Positions 28,466-36,934 of a stretch of 45,663 bases of DNA are shown one piece after another. The position numbers were made by a program, and so were the translations under genes. Below the pieces are notes generated by a model. It had not been told where the DNA came from. It did not search any database and saw only the letters and a program-made list of their open reading frames with translations. The stretch comes from an uncultured Eubacteriales bacterium (GTDB taxonomy: Bacteria; Bacillota; Clostridia; Peptostreptococcales; Anaerovoracaceae), in contig CACYFF010000014.1 in the NCBI GenBank assembly GCA_902773665.1, positions 1-45,663 on the forward strand. Reading direction: 5' to 3'. Within the stretch, counting starts at the first letter, position 1. Every line of letters starts with the position of its first letter.

Positions 28466-29200
28466 CTATCCCCCTATCCGGATGCAGACGACGGAGATGT
28501 TGTCCTTGCCGCCCGCCTCATTGGCTTCGTCCACGAGTTTCTTCGCCAGCTCATGCATGGAACTGTATTCCGTCGACAGCTGAAGGATCCTGTTCGCGCT
28601 CACTTCGCCGTACAGACCGTCGGTGCACAGCAGGATGACGTCCCCGGGGCAGGTCTCGAAGCGGTAGAAGTCCGGTTCGATCGTCTCTTCCCCGCCGATG
28701 GCCCGGGTGATCATATTGCGGTCCGGGTGCATCATGGCTTCTTCCTTCGTCAGAAGGCCGGAGCGCAGCATGTCCTGCACCAGCGTATGGTCTTCCGTCA
28801 GCTGCCGCATAACGCCTTCCCGGACGAGATAGGCTCTGGAATCGCCTACGTTTACGACATAGCAGTCCGTAGCATCCAGATAGCACAGCACCGTTGTGGT
28901 CGCCATGCCGTTGTTGCCTTCTTCTTCCTTCGATTTGCTGTAGATGAGAGCGTTCGCGCCCTGGAAGCACTCCAGGAAGTACTTTCTCAGATCTTTTTTG
29001 CTCGCGACGGCTGCGATCGGGTTCATGGCCACATACTGCGCCATGTATCCCACCGCCATGCGGGAAGCCAATTCGCCGGAATTGTGCCCGCCGACGCCGT
29101 CCGCCACGATGTAGAGCTGCTGATCCGGCAGCAGGAAGAGCGAGTCTTCGTTGCCGGATCTTAAATTGCCCTTATCGGTCTTGAATCCAACGCTGATCAT
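28466..29200 (-). CDS. stp: PP2C-type serine/threonine phosphatase Stp (PrpC)
   Basis: 244-residue metal-dependent phosphatase that reverses PrkC phosphorylation. Metal-binding motifs NEDSLFLL, VADGVGGHNSGELAS, CTDGLYGEV and the closing GGKDNISVV are all present. Overlaps the end of rsmB by 4 nt. In many relatives rlmN lies between rsmB and this gene; here it does not. Confidence 0.95.
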   Translation of the reverse strand: MISVGFKTDKGNLRSGNEDSLFLLPDQQLYIVADGVGGHNSGELASRMAVGYMAQYVAMNPIAAVASKKDLRKYFLECFQGANALIYSKSKEEEGNNGMATTTVLCYLDATDCYVVNVGDSRAYLVREGVMRQLTEDHTLVQDMLRSGLLTKEEAMMHPDRNMITRAIGGEETIEPDFYRFETCPGDVILLCTDGLYGEVSANRILQLSTEYSSMHELAKKLVDEANEAGGKDNISVVCIRIGG

Positions 29201-30408
29201 AAATCTTTTTTCCTCATAAGGCAGACGTAAAACCCGTCTCCTTTGCTGTTGTTTATCGTCTCTCCGGTAAAGATCTGCCGTTCGCAGACCTTATCGAAGG
29301 ATCCGTCGCTTAAAAACGCTTCCGTGACCCGCTCATTTTCCAGCGGATCTACCGTGCAGGTGCTGTACAGCAGCCTGCCGCCTTTTCTGACGCAGGCAGC
29401 GGCGTTCTTCAGGATGCGCAGCTGCGTTCCGGGAAGCGATCGCAGTTCTTCTTCCGTCAGCCGCCATTTGATCTCCGGCTTTCTGCGCAGCACGCCGAGC
29501 CCGCTGCAGGGCGCATCGCACAGCACCGCGTCGAACGCCTCGATCTCCTGCGGATCCGGCGGCTCGCAGCCGTCGCGCACGCAGGTCGTTACGATAGAGA
29601 TTCCAAGCCGCTTCGCCTCTTTTTCGATGAGCGGAAGCTTGTTTTCGTGCAGATCGCAGGCCTTTATGCTTCCTCTGTTTTCCATCCGCTCTGCCATAGC
29701 GCAGGTCTTGCCGCCCGGCGCGCTGCAGACGTCCAGCACCCGTTCGCCGGGTCTTGGATCCAGGATGCGGATCGCCTCCTGCGACGATGCGTCCTGTACG
29801 GAAAACAGCCCGCTGCGGTAGCCGGCAGATGCGGCAATACCGCCGGAAACATCAGGAACATAGTTTTCCTGTGCTTTAAGCGGATTTATCCGCAGGCAAA
29901 GCGGTGCCTCTTCCAGGCTTGCCTCCAGAAGCTGCCGCGTCTTCTCTTCGCCGTAGCTTTCCGTCCAGAGACGGACGATCCAGGACGGCATGGAATAGCG
30001 GACGGTAAGATCCTCCGGAAGTGCTAGCCTCTTGCCGTCCCGCACAAAACTGCGCAACACGGCGTTGATAAACCCTTCACCGCCGCGAAACGCCTGTTTC
30101 GCCAGGGCGACCGTCTCGGAAACAGCAGCGTGATCCGGCACGTCTTCGCAGAACGCCAGCTGGTAGAAGCCCATTCGCAGGAGTATCCTCGCCGGCACTT
30201 TTATGCCGCCTTTGCGAAGATACCGGTCGATCTGGCTGTCCAGCAGCGTCCTGTTCTTCAGCACGCCGTGCACAAGACGGCGTACGAAGGCGGCGTCCGC
30301 CCCTTCCGCAGTCTGCAGTTTCCGGTTGAGAAGGATATTGGAAAACGCCCCTTCGCTTTCGACCGCTTTCAGGATGGCGAACGCAATGCGGCGGGAGGGA
30401 TCCGTCAT
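29197..30408 (-). CDS. rsmB: 16S rRNA m5C967 methyltransferase RsmB
   Basis: 403-residue RNA methyltransferase. Residues 1-135 are a NusB-like RNA-binding domain; then comes the Rossmann methyltransferase with VLDVCSAPGGKTCAMAE (SAM binding). The two catalytic cysteines lie in DAPCSGLGVLRRKPEIKW and LLYSTCTVDPLENE. It overlaps both neighbours by 4 nt. Confidence 0.95.
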   Translation of the reverse strand: MTDPSRRIAFAILKAVESEGAFSNILLNRKLQTAEGADAAFVRRLVHGVLKNRTLLDSQIDRYLRKGGIKVPARILLRMGFYQLAFCEDVPDHAAVSETVALAKQAFRGGEGFINAVLRSFVRDGKRLALPEDLTVRYSMPSWIVRLWTESYGEEKTRQLLEASLEEAPLCLRINPLKAQENYVPDVSGGIAASAGYRSGLFSVQDASSQEAIRILDPRPGERVLDVCSAPGGKTCAMAERMENRGSIKACDLHENKLPLIEKEAKRLGISIVTTCVRDGCEPPDPQEIEAFDAVLCDAPCSGLGVLRRKPEIKWRLTEEELRSLPGTQLRILKNAAACVRKGGRLLYSTCTVDPLENERVTEAFLSDGSFDKVCERQIFTGETINNSKGDGFYVCLMRKKDL

Positions 30409-31091
30409 CTGCGGTTTCCTCTTATGGCAAACATACGCAGCAGGTTGGCCACAGCCGTTGCCAGCGCTGCGAGATACGTGAGCGCGGCAGCATCCAGCAC
30501 ACGCTTGGCAGCTGCGTGTTCTTCATCGCTTACGAAGCAGTTCAGGGCTTCCAGCTGAATGAGCGCCCGCTTGCTGGCGTCCAGCTCCACAGGCAGCGTA
30601 ACGAGATGGAACAGCACGACGCCCAGGAACAGGAAGATGCCCAGATTGAACAGGAAATCGCCCTGCGCGCCGAGCATCAGGCCGAGGATGAGCATGGGCC
30701 AGGACAGCATGGAGCCGATGTTGGCAACCGGTACGATGCTGTTGCGGATGCTCAGCAGCGAATAGCCCGCTGCGTGCTGCAGCGCATGACCGCACTCATG
30801 AGCCGCGATGGCCATGCTGGCGATGCTGGGCTGTTCGTAGACCGCCGGAGAAAGATTGAGCGTGCCCTTCTGCGGATTGTAGTTATCCGTCAGCGTTCCC
30901 TGCGTCTCGTAGATGGGGATCTGCAGGTCGTTGAACTGCAGGATGCGGTGTGCGGCTTCCGCGCCGGTGATGTTCCGTCCGTTGCGTACGTTGGCATAGG
31001 TCCGGTACGCGCTCTGGACCTTCCCCTGCGCGTAGACCGACAGCAGGATCGCCGGGAGCAGAAGGATCATCGAAGTATAATATCCAAACAT
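30405..31091 (-). CDS. yugP: Zinc membrane metallopeptidase (YugP type)
   Basis: 228-residue neutral zinc metallopeptidase-like membrane protein (Zn_peptidase_2). The motif AIAAHECGHALQHA holds HExxH-type ligands, with membrane helices at the N-terminus (MFGYYTSMILLLPAILLSVY) and on the C-terminal side. VELDASKRALIQLE probably holds the third metal ligand. The ATG at 31091 has AAGGAGG in front; upstream in-frame starts lie inside the fmt gene. Commonly found between fmt and rsmB in Clostridia; the substrate is unknown. Confidence 0.88.
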   Translation of the reverse strand: MFGYYTSMILLLPAILLSVYAQGKVQSAYRTYANVRNGRNITGAEAAHRILQFNDLQIPIYETQGTLTDNYNPQKGTLNLSPAVYEQPSIASMAIAAHECGHALQHAAGYSLLSIRNSIVPVANIGSMLSWPMLILGLMLGAQGDFLFNLGIFLFLGVVLFHLVTLPVELDASKRALIQLEALNCFVSDEEHAAAKRVLDAAALTYLAALATAVANLLRMFAIRGNRR

Positions 31092-31131
31092 GCAAAGCCT
31101 CCTTGAAATGCGGATTTCATAACACTTTATT

Positions 31132-32064
31132 TTATCCCAGAACGGTTCCGGTTTCAACTGTGTGACCCAGCAGGAACGCGCCGGCATCCATGGCCTTTTT
31201 GCCGGGCAGCTGCACTTTTGTCAGCAGCAGAACACCGCCATCTCCACAGGCGACGCCGATGCCTTCCTTACCGGAAGACACCACGGTGCCCGGAGCCGCT
31301 TTCGTCCTGCGGTCCGCCGCTTTTGCGGCGTGGATCTTAAAGACTTCTCCGTTCAGGGATGTAAATGCGATGGGCCAGCTGTACATGCCCAGCACGTGGG
31401 ATTCCAACGCTTTTGCGCTGCGGTCCCAGTCGATCTGTCCTTCTTCCTTGGCGATCATGGCCGCGTGTGTCGCCAGAGACGCATCCTGCGGAACTCCCTT
31501 GAGTTCACCGGAAACGATTTTTGGTAAACACTCGACCAGAAGGTCTGCGCCGAGCACGGACAGCTCGTCAAATACCTGTTCTGAGGTCTTTCCCGCGATG
31601 GGGATGGCCCTTTGCGCCAGCATGTCGCCGGCGTCGCACTCCTCCGCCATGTACATGATCGTAACGCCGCTCTCGGGGTCAGCGGCAAGGACGGAACGCT
31701 GAATAGGCGCCGCCCCTCTGTATTTGGGCAGCAGCGATCCGTGGATGTTGATGCAGCCGTACGCCGGGATGTCCAGGATCTCTTTGGGCAGGATCTTGCC
31801 GTAAGCCGCCACCACGATAAAATCGGGCGCGATCTCGCGCAGTCTGGCCGCAAATTCCGGGTTGTTCTTCACCTTTTCCGGCGATTCCACCGCAAGTCCC
31901 AGCTCCAGCGCCTTCTTTTTTACATCGCATTGCTGGATCTTATGACCGCGGCTGGCGGGCCGGTCGGGTTTCGTGACCACGAGAGGCACGTCCCAGCCGC
32001 AGGATACGATCTTTTCCAGGGCAGGCACCGCGAAATCCGGCGTGCCCATGTAGACGATCCTCAT
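31132..32064 (-). CDS. fmt: Methionyl-tRNA formyltransferase
   Basis: Formylates initiator Met-tRNA with 10-formyltetrahydrofolate. The 310-residue protein starts MRIVYMGTPDFAVPALE. It has the catalytic region INIHGSLLPKYRGAAPIQ with the SLLP motif, and the C-terminal tRNA-binding domain with GLLxxDGxL-like stretches. Its ATG shares a base with the def stop codon, tying formylation and deformylation genes together. Confidence 0.97.
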   Translation of the reverse strand: MRIVYMGTPDFAVPALEKIVSCGWDVPLVVTKPDRPASRGHKIQQCDVKKKALELGLAVESPEKVKNNPEFAARLREIAPDFIVVAAYGKILPKEILDIPAYGCINIHGSLLPKYRGAAPIQRSVLAADPESGVTIMYMAEECDAGDMLAQRAIPIAGKTSEQVFDELSVLGADLLVECLPKIVSGELKGVPQDASLATHAAMIAKEEGQIDWDRSAKALESHVLGMYSWPIAFTSLNGEVFKIHAAKAADRRTKAAPGTVVSSGKEGIGVACGDGGVLLLTKVQLPGKKAMDAGAFLLGHTVETGTVLG

Positions 32065-32543
32065 TATTCTTCGTCCTCTTCTTCGTAGTCGCCCTCGGTG
32101 GAACGGATCTCCTCGGCCTTATCGGTGTAGAGGATGCCGTCCAGGTGGTCGATCTCGTGGCAGAAGCAGACGGCGGTAAGGCCTTCCACTTCGTAGCGCT
32201 GCATATTGCCGTCCAGATCCATCGCCTCGCATACGACGCGGGTGGGACGGTGCACTTTACCGGCTCTGCCGGGGACGGACAGGCAGGCTTCCTCGTTGAA
32301 CTGGTCGCCTTCTCTCTCCGTGATGACCGGGTTGATGAGCACGTACAGATCTTCTACTTCCACGACGGCGATGCGGCGCAGCACGCCGACCTGGGGCGCC
32401 GCGATGCCGACGCCGTCCGCCGCGCGCATGGTCTCGATCATGTCTTCGACCAGGATGCGGATGCGGTCCGTTACTTCCGTAACGGGTCTCGATTTCTTCT
32501 TCAGGGAAGGATCTTCATCGGTAACGATATTTCTTAATGCCAT
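32064..32543 (-). CDS. def: Peptide deformylase
   Basis: Removes the formyl group from nascent proteins. The 159-residue enzyme shows motif 1 GVGIAAPQVG, motif 2 EEACLSVPG (metal Cys) and motif 3 CHEIDHLDG (two metal His and catalytic Glu). The acidic tail DYEEEDEE is unusual but harmless to the fold. ATG 32543 has GGAGG at proper spacing; a TTG four codons upstream is rejected. Confidence 0.96.
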   Translation of the reverse strand: MALRNIVTDEDPSLKKKSRPVTEVTDRIRILVEDMIETMRAADGVGIAAPQVGVLRRIAVVEVEDLYVLINPVITEREGDQFNEEACLSVPGRAGKVHRPTRVVCEAMDLDGNMQRYEVEGLTAVCFCHEIDHLDGILYTDKAEEIRSTEGDYEEEDEE

Positions 32544-32565
32544 TGTTTCCTCCAAATGGTAGCAA

Positions 32566-34578
32566 TTATATGAATGAAAACGGATTGATATCCGTCGTCA
32601 ACAGTTTTGCCGCGGTCTTTTCCTCTTCGAATACCCTGCGCAGCTTCGCAGCTGCCGCCGTGCATTCTCTGCGCTTTCCGGCAGGCGCCTTGACGATCAC
32701 CTGGTAGCGCGACATGCCGGACTGTCTGGCAATGGGAGCCGCGGACGGGCCCATCACGATATAGTCCTTCGACAGGACTTTTTTGAGCCATGCAGCCGTA
32801 CGGGACGCGCTGTCCATGGCTTTTGCCTCGTCTTCGTCCCAAAGGACGAACCGGAACAGATCCGAAAACGGCGGGTACAGCGCCGCTTCACGGATGCCGA
32901 TCTCCCGCTCGTAGAACGCGCGGTAATCCTGGGCGGCGGCCGCCTGAACGACGGCGCTTTCCGGGCTGTAGGTCTGGATAATGACCTCGCCTTGTTCGTC
33001 GCCCCGGCCGGCCCGGCCCGCTGCCTGGGTCACCAGCTGGAACGTCCGTTCCCCGCTGCGGTAGTCGGGGATGTTGAGCGTAACGTCCGCGGAGATGATC
33101 CCCACGAGTGCCACGTTGGCGATGTCCAGTCCCTTGGCCACCAGCTGCGTACCGATGAGGATATCGGTCTTGCCGGCTGCAAACCGTTTTAGAATGCCCT
33201 CCAGACTGCCTTTTTTGCGGACGGTATCCAGATCCAGGCGTTCGATCTTCGCCTCCGGAAACAGCTCCTTCGCCTTTTCCTCCACCTGCTCGGTGCCGGC
33301 GCCGAATCGCCCGATGATCTTGCTTTTACAGGTCGGGCAGACCCTGGGTACCGTTTCTTTTCTGCCGCAGTAATGGCAGACGAGAGCGCCCTCTTCTTTA
33401 TGATACGTGAGCGAGATGCCGCACTCCGGGCACCGCGGCACGTAGCCGCATTCCCGGCAGGACACGAAGGAAGAGTAGCCTCTACGGTTCAAAAACAGGA
33501 TGGCCTGCTTCTTTTCTCCCAGCGTCTTTTCCAATGCATCCGTAAGCGCCTGCGAAAAAAGACTGCGGTTGCCGGCTTTTACCTCTTCCCGCATGTCTAC
33601 GGTGCGCACCCGGGGCAACGGCACCCGGTTGTAGCGCTGCGGCAGTTCCAGCCTGCGGAAGATGCCCTGCTCACTGCGGTAGAAATCCTGTGCAGAAGGC
33701 GTCGCGCTTCCCAGCACCAGGACAGCGCCGTGAGCCTTGGCGCGCTTCATGGCCACTTCCATGGCATCGTATTTCGCGCCGCTCTCGGATTTATAGGAGC
33801 TTTCGTGCTCTTCGTCGATCACGATGAGGCCCAGTTTGTCGAAAGGCGCGAACACCGCGGAGCGGGCACCGATCACAAGATCGACCTCGCCTCTGCGGAT
33901 CTTGCCGTATTCCACACTTTTCTGCGCCGGCGTAAGCTTACTGTGCAGCACCGCGATGCGTTCCTTGCCGAAGCGGGCCATAAACCGGCTTACGGTCTGG
34001 GGCGTAAGGGAGATCTCCGGCACCAGCACGATGCCCGCTCTTCCCTGCTGCAGCACGGATTCCATGGCCTGCAGGTACATCTCGGTCTTACCCGAACCGG
34101 TGACCCCGAACAGCAGAAAATTCCGGTTCTGCCGGCTTTCGATGGCTTCCGCGATCTCCGCCAGCGCGCTCTGCTGATCCGCGTTCAGCTGCTTCGGTTC
34201 TTCCGGCGCAGCCTCGATGCCGGCGAAGGGATCTTTCGTCTTGCGCTTTGCCTGGGTGTTGCCGGGCAGAAAGCACTTGACCGCCTCGATATAGCGGCAG
34301 ACGTAGCGATTCTTCATCCAGAGGGCGGTCTCCATCGCTTCGGAGGTAAGGCCTTCTCCGGGGAATGCTTCGAGCACGTCTTTAAACCGCTTGACCCCTG
34401 CAGGGGGCTCATCCAGGATCCTGGCGACATACCCTTCCGTTTTGCGATCGTGGATCGAGAACGGCACCGTTACCTTGCAGCCGGCGGAAGGTTCTGTGCC
34501 GGTCAGATCCCACCGGTAGGTGTACAGCTCGTCCGTTGCGTTCGTGTTATTGTCGACGACGACGGAGACGTAGGTCAT
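32566..34578 (-). CDS. priA: Primosomal helicase PriA
   Basis: 3'-5' helicase that restarts stalled replication forks. The 670-residue protein has a short N-terminal DNA-binding region, then Walker A GVTGSGKTEMYLQ and DEEH (DEEHESSYK). A zinc-binding block with eight Cys (CRECGYVPRCPEC ... CHYCGR ... CPTCKS) follows, then GTQLVAKGLDIANV and the C-terminal domain. It is somewhat shorter than most PriA, mainly at the N-terminus. Overlaps queH by 4 nt. Confidence 0.95.
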   Translation of the reverse strand: MTYVSVVVDNNTNATDELYTYRWDLTGTEPSAGCKVTVPFSIHDRKTEGYVARILDEPPAGVKRFKDVLEAFPGEGLTSEAMETALWMKNRYVCRYIEAVKCFLPGNTQAKRKTKDPFAGIEAAPEEPKQLNADQQSALAEIAEAIESRQNRNFLLFGVTGSGKTEMYLQAMESVLQQGRAGIVLVPEISLTPQTVSRFMARFGKERIAVLHSKLTPAQKSVEYGKIRRGEVDLVIGARSAVFAPFDKLGLIVIDEEHESSYKSESGAKYDAMEVAMKRAKAHGAVLVLGSATPSAQDFYRSEQGIFRRLELPQRYNRVPLPRVRTVDMREEVKAGNRSLFSQALTDALEKTLGEKKQAILFLNRRGYSSFVSCRECGYVPRCPECGISLTYHKEEGALVCHYCGRKETVPRVCPTCKSKIIGRFGAGTEQVEEKAKELFPEAKIERLDLDTVRKKGSLEGILKRFAAGKTDILIGTQLVAKGLDIANVALVGIISADVTLNIPDYRSGERTFQLVTQAAGRAGRGDEQGEVIIQTYSPESAVVQAAAAQDYRAFYEREIGIREAALYPPFSDLFRFVLWDEDEAKAMDSASRTAAWLKKVLSKDYIVMGPSAAPIARQSGMSRYQVIVKAPAGKRRECTAAAAKLRRVFEEEKTAAKLLTTDINPFSFI

Positions 34579-35198
34579 TTCGCCGCCTCCACTGCCTTCT
34601 GCGCGGCTTTCGCGGCACGTCTGGCTTCCGCTTCGGCCTTGGAAAACTCGCAGCCGCAGTAATCCTGGCGGTAGAGACCGTATTCCTTTGATAGCTCGAT
34701 GGAACGGCGGTAGCCGTCCTGTTTTTTATAATTGCCTGCGAGATACGCAACACCGTACGTTTCCGCAAGGCTCTGGCCGATCTCTGCCAGCACTTTGGAA
34801 TTCTTGTAGGGGCTTACGGACAGCGTGGTGTCGAAGGCATCGAAACCCAGCGCAGCTGCCTGTTTCGCCGTCTCTTCGAGGCGCAGCAGAAAACAGGCGC
34901 GGCAGCGGGCGCCGCCTTCGGGTTCTTGCTCCAGGCCTTTTACGCAGGTATAATACTCCCGGGGATCGTAGCGGCCGGATATGGCAGCAATGCCCGTGGG
35001 TTTGCCTTCCGGCTGCCAGCGCTGCAGGAAGTGTTTCAGTTCTTCCTCGCGCATGCGGTATTCCCCTTCGTCCGTGATGTTCGGATTGTAGTAAAAGACC
35101 GTAATATCGTAGTCCGGATAAAGACGCTCTAAACAGGCGCTGCTGCAGGGTCCGCAGCAGGCGTGGAGCAGCAAAGTTTTCTTCGTTTTCTGTTCCAT
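34575..35198 (-). CDS. queH: Epoxyqueuosine reductase QueH
   Basis: 207-residue DUF208 protein, the non-cobalamin enzyme that performs the last step of queuosine synthesis on tRNA. The Cys-rich motifs LHACCGPCSSACLERL at the N-terminus, CRACFLLRLEETA in the middle and QDYCGCEFS near the C-terminus supply iron-sulfur and metal ligands. The Lys/Ala-rich tail is variable in the family. First gene of the twelve-gene operon, with a GGAGG site. No other queuosine genes are visible here. Confidence 0.93.
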   Translation of the reverse strand: MEQKTKKTLLLHACCGPCSSACLERLYPDYDITVFYYNPNITDEGEYRMREEELKHFLQRWQPEGKPTGIAAISGRYDPREYYTCVKGLEQEPEGGARCRACFLLRLEETAKQAAALGFDAFDTTLSVSPYKNSKVLAEIGQSLAETYGVAYLAGNYKKQDGYRRSIELSKEYGLYRQDYCGCEFSKAEAEARRAAKAAQKAVEAAK

Positions 35199-35221
35199 AG
35201 AGCCTCCTTTACCAATATTTT

Positions 35222-35230
35222 ATTATACCA
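35222..35230 (-). promoter_or_regulatory. Extended -10 promoter of the queH-gnd operon
   Basis: Minus-strand TGG-TATAAT about 24 nt before the queH ATG, again a TGn extended -10 like that of lepA. The -35 region is poor. It overlaps the start region of the divergent radical SAM gene. Confidence 0.6.
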
Positions 35231-35231
35231 T

Positions 35232-36149
35232 ATGGAAAATACTTTCGGAAGTCTGCACTACAACGCCATAGGTCCCTATCTGAAGCGGCAGTTCGGATGC
35301 CGCGTCGCAAAGCTGTCCTTGGACGGCGGGTTTACGTGCCCAAACCGGGACGGCACCAAAGGCACCGGCGGATGCACGTTCTGCAGCGAAGACGGCAGCG
35401 GCCGCTTTACGGGACCCGTTTCCGGGCAGATGCGGCAACTGGCGTCCAAATGGCCGGAAGACACGAAGTATATCGCCTATTTTCAGAACTTTACGGGGAC
35501 GTATGCGCCTGCCGGCAGACTGCGCAGCCTCTGGGAAGAAGCTCTGTCACAGCCCGGCTGCATCGGGCTCGCCGTAGCTACGCGCCCGGACTGCCTGCCG
35601 GACGATGTGCTGGACCTGCTCTCGGAATTGAATGAGAAGACGTTCCTCTGGGTGGAACTGGGGCTGCAGACCGCAAACGAGGAGACGGCTGACCGGTTCA
35701 ACCGCTGCTGGAAAAACACCGATTTCGAAGATGCGATGAGGAATTTATCGACCCGCGGGATAAAAACCGTGATTCACCTGATTTTAGGCCTTCCCGGCGA
35801 AGATAAACGGCAGGTCCTCTCGTCCGCGGGCTACGCCGCACGCTTCCAACCCTTCGGCATAAAGCTGCACATGCTGCACCTGATGGAAGGTACGGTCATG
35901 GGCGCGGACTATAAGAAAGCACCCTTCCCTGTCCTGAGCAGAGACGAATACGTATCTCTGGTCTGCGATGTCCTGGAAAGGCTTCCGGCGGACATCACCG
36001 TGCACCGGGTCACCGGGGACGCACCCCGCGCGGATCTGATCGCCCCGCTTTGGACCGGAGACAAACGGGCGGTGCTCCGCGCTATCCAGCAGGAGTTTAA
36101 GCGCCGCGGCACATGGCAGGGTTGTTTGTGCTATAATCAAAAGGATTAA
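35232..36149 (+). CDS. Radical SAM protein of the TIGR01212 (YhcC) family
   Basis: 305-residue radical SAM protein: GGFTCPNRDGTKGTGGCTFC near residues 32-51 carries the cluster cysteines, followed by YFQNFTGTYAP, ATRPDCLPDDVLDLL and WVELGLQT. These segments define the YhcC/TIGR01212 group, whose reaction is not established. The ATG at 35232 is chosen because the conserved region begins soon after; an upstream ATG at 35163 lies within the opposite-strand queH. No ribosome binding site is visible, and the queH -10 box is only a few bases away, so the transcript may be nearly leaderless. Confidence 0.85.
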   Translation: MENTFGSLHYNAIGPYLKRQFGCRVAKLSLDGGFTCPNRDGTKGTGGCTFCSEDGSGRFTGPVSGQMRQLASKWPEDTKYIAYFQNFTGTYAPAGRLRSLWEEALSQPGCIGLAVATRPDCLPDDVLDLLSELNEKTFLWVELGLQTANEETADRFNRCWKNTDFEDAMRNLSTRGIKTVIHLILGLPGEDKRQVLSSAGYAARFQPFGIKLHMLHLMEGTVMGADYKKAPFPVLSRDEYVSLVCDVLERLPADITVHRVTGDAPRADLIAPLWTGDKRAVLRAIQQEFKRRGTWQGCLCYNQKD

Positions 36150-36167
36150 AAACAAGGAGATTTTGTC

Positions 36168-36761
36168 ATGGCTCAGCTATACTACCGCTACAGCACGATG
36201 AACGCGGGAAAATCCATAGAATTACTGAAGGTCGCATATAACTACGAAGAGAGAGGCAAGCACGTGCTGGTGCTCACGCCGTCCTTCGATGACCGCTACG
36301 GCGTGGGAAAGATCACCAGCCGCATCGGCATCTCCCGGGATGCGATCGCCATCTCCGGCGACGAAGACCTGCTGGAGCTTTATAAGAAATACGAAGCGCA
36401 GCAGCACATCGACTGCATGCTGATCGATGAATGCCAGTTCCTCAAGAAGCACCAGGTGCTGGAGCTGGCCCACGTCGTGGATGACTACAACTGCCCGGTG
36501 CTCACCTACGGGCTGAAGAACGACTTCCGCAACGAGCTGTTCGAAGGCAGCCACTATCTGCTGCTGTATGCGGACAAGATCGAGGAGATCAAGACGATCT
36601 GCCACTGCGGCCGCAAGGCGACCATGGTGGCCAGAGTCGACGAGAACGGCAACATGCTGAAGGAAGGCGCCCAGCTGGTCGTGGGCGGCAACGACATGTA
36701 TGTGTCCCTGTGCCGCAAGCATTACATGGCCGGCGACCTGGGGCCGGATTTTAAGAAATAG
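36168..36761 (+). CDS. tdk: Thymidine kinase
   Basis: 197-residue type II thymidine kinase of the salvage pathway. The P-loop is STMNAGKSIELLK, the Walker B region is CMLIDECQFL, the lasso-type zinc site is CHCGRKATMVAR, and a closing Cys lies in SLCRKHY. LTYGLKNDF matches the conserved YGLRTDF region with changes. AAGGAG precedes the ATG; the gene lies 18 nt behind the radical SAM gene on the same strand. Confidence 0.95.
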   Translation: MAQLYYRYSTMNAGKSIELLKVAYNYEERGKHVLVLTPSFDDRYGVGKITSRIGISRDAIAISGDEDLLELYKKYEAQQHIDCMLIDECQFLKKHQVLELAHVVDDYNCPVLTYGLKNDFRNELFEGSHYLLLYADKIEEIKTICHCGRKATMVARVDENGNMLKEGAQLVVGGNDMYVSLCRKHYMAGDLGPDFKK

Positions 36762-36823
36762 CGGTCCGTGCCATGCGCTCTTTTGCGTGACCCTGAGAGC
36801 GGTGCACATTATTTACAAAATCG

Positions 36824-36873
36824 AAAAAGACACCATTTTTGAAGTGAAAACGCCTCGAAAATGGTGTCTTTTT
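36824..36873. terminator. Bidirectional terminator between tdk and the glycosyltransferase gene
   Basis: Long A/T-flanked stem: AAAAAGACACCATTTT (from 36824) pairs with AAAATGGTGTCTTTTT (36858-36873) around a loop of about 18 nt, giving a U-run in both directions for two convergent genes. Confidence 0.9.
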
Positions 36874-36934
36874 TATTGTTCGAAAGAAGAACCACACAAA
36901 ACCCTTAAAAAGAAGGCATATTGCGGTGGTCAAA

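Noticed and set aside
36762-36934. Possible small gene behind tdk (95-codon frame from 36700)
   Set aside because: The frame runs through the strong bidirectional terminator and overlaps tdk out of frame.
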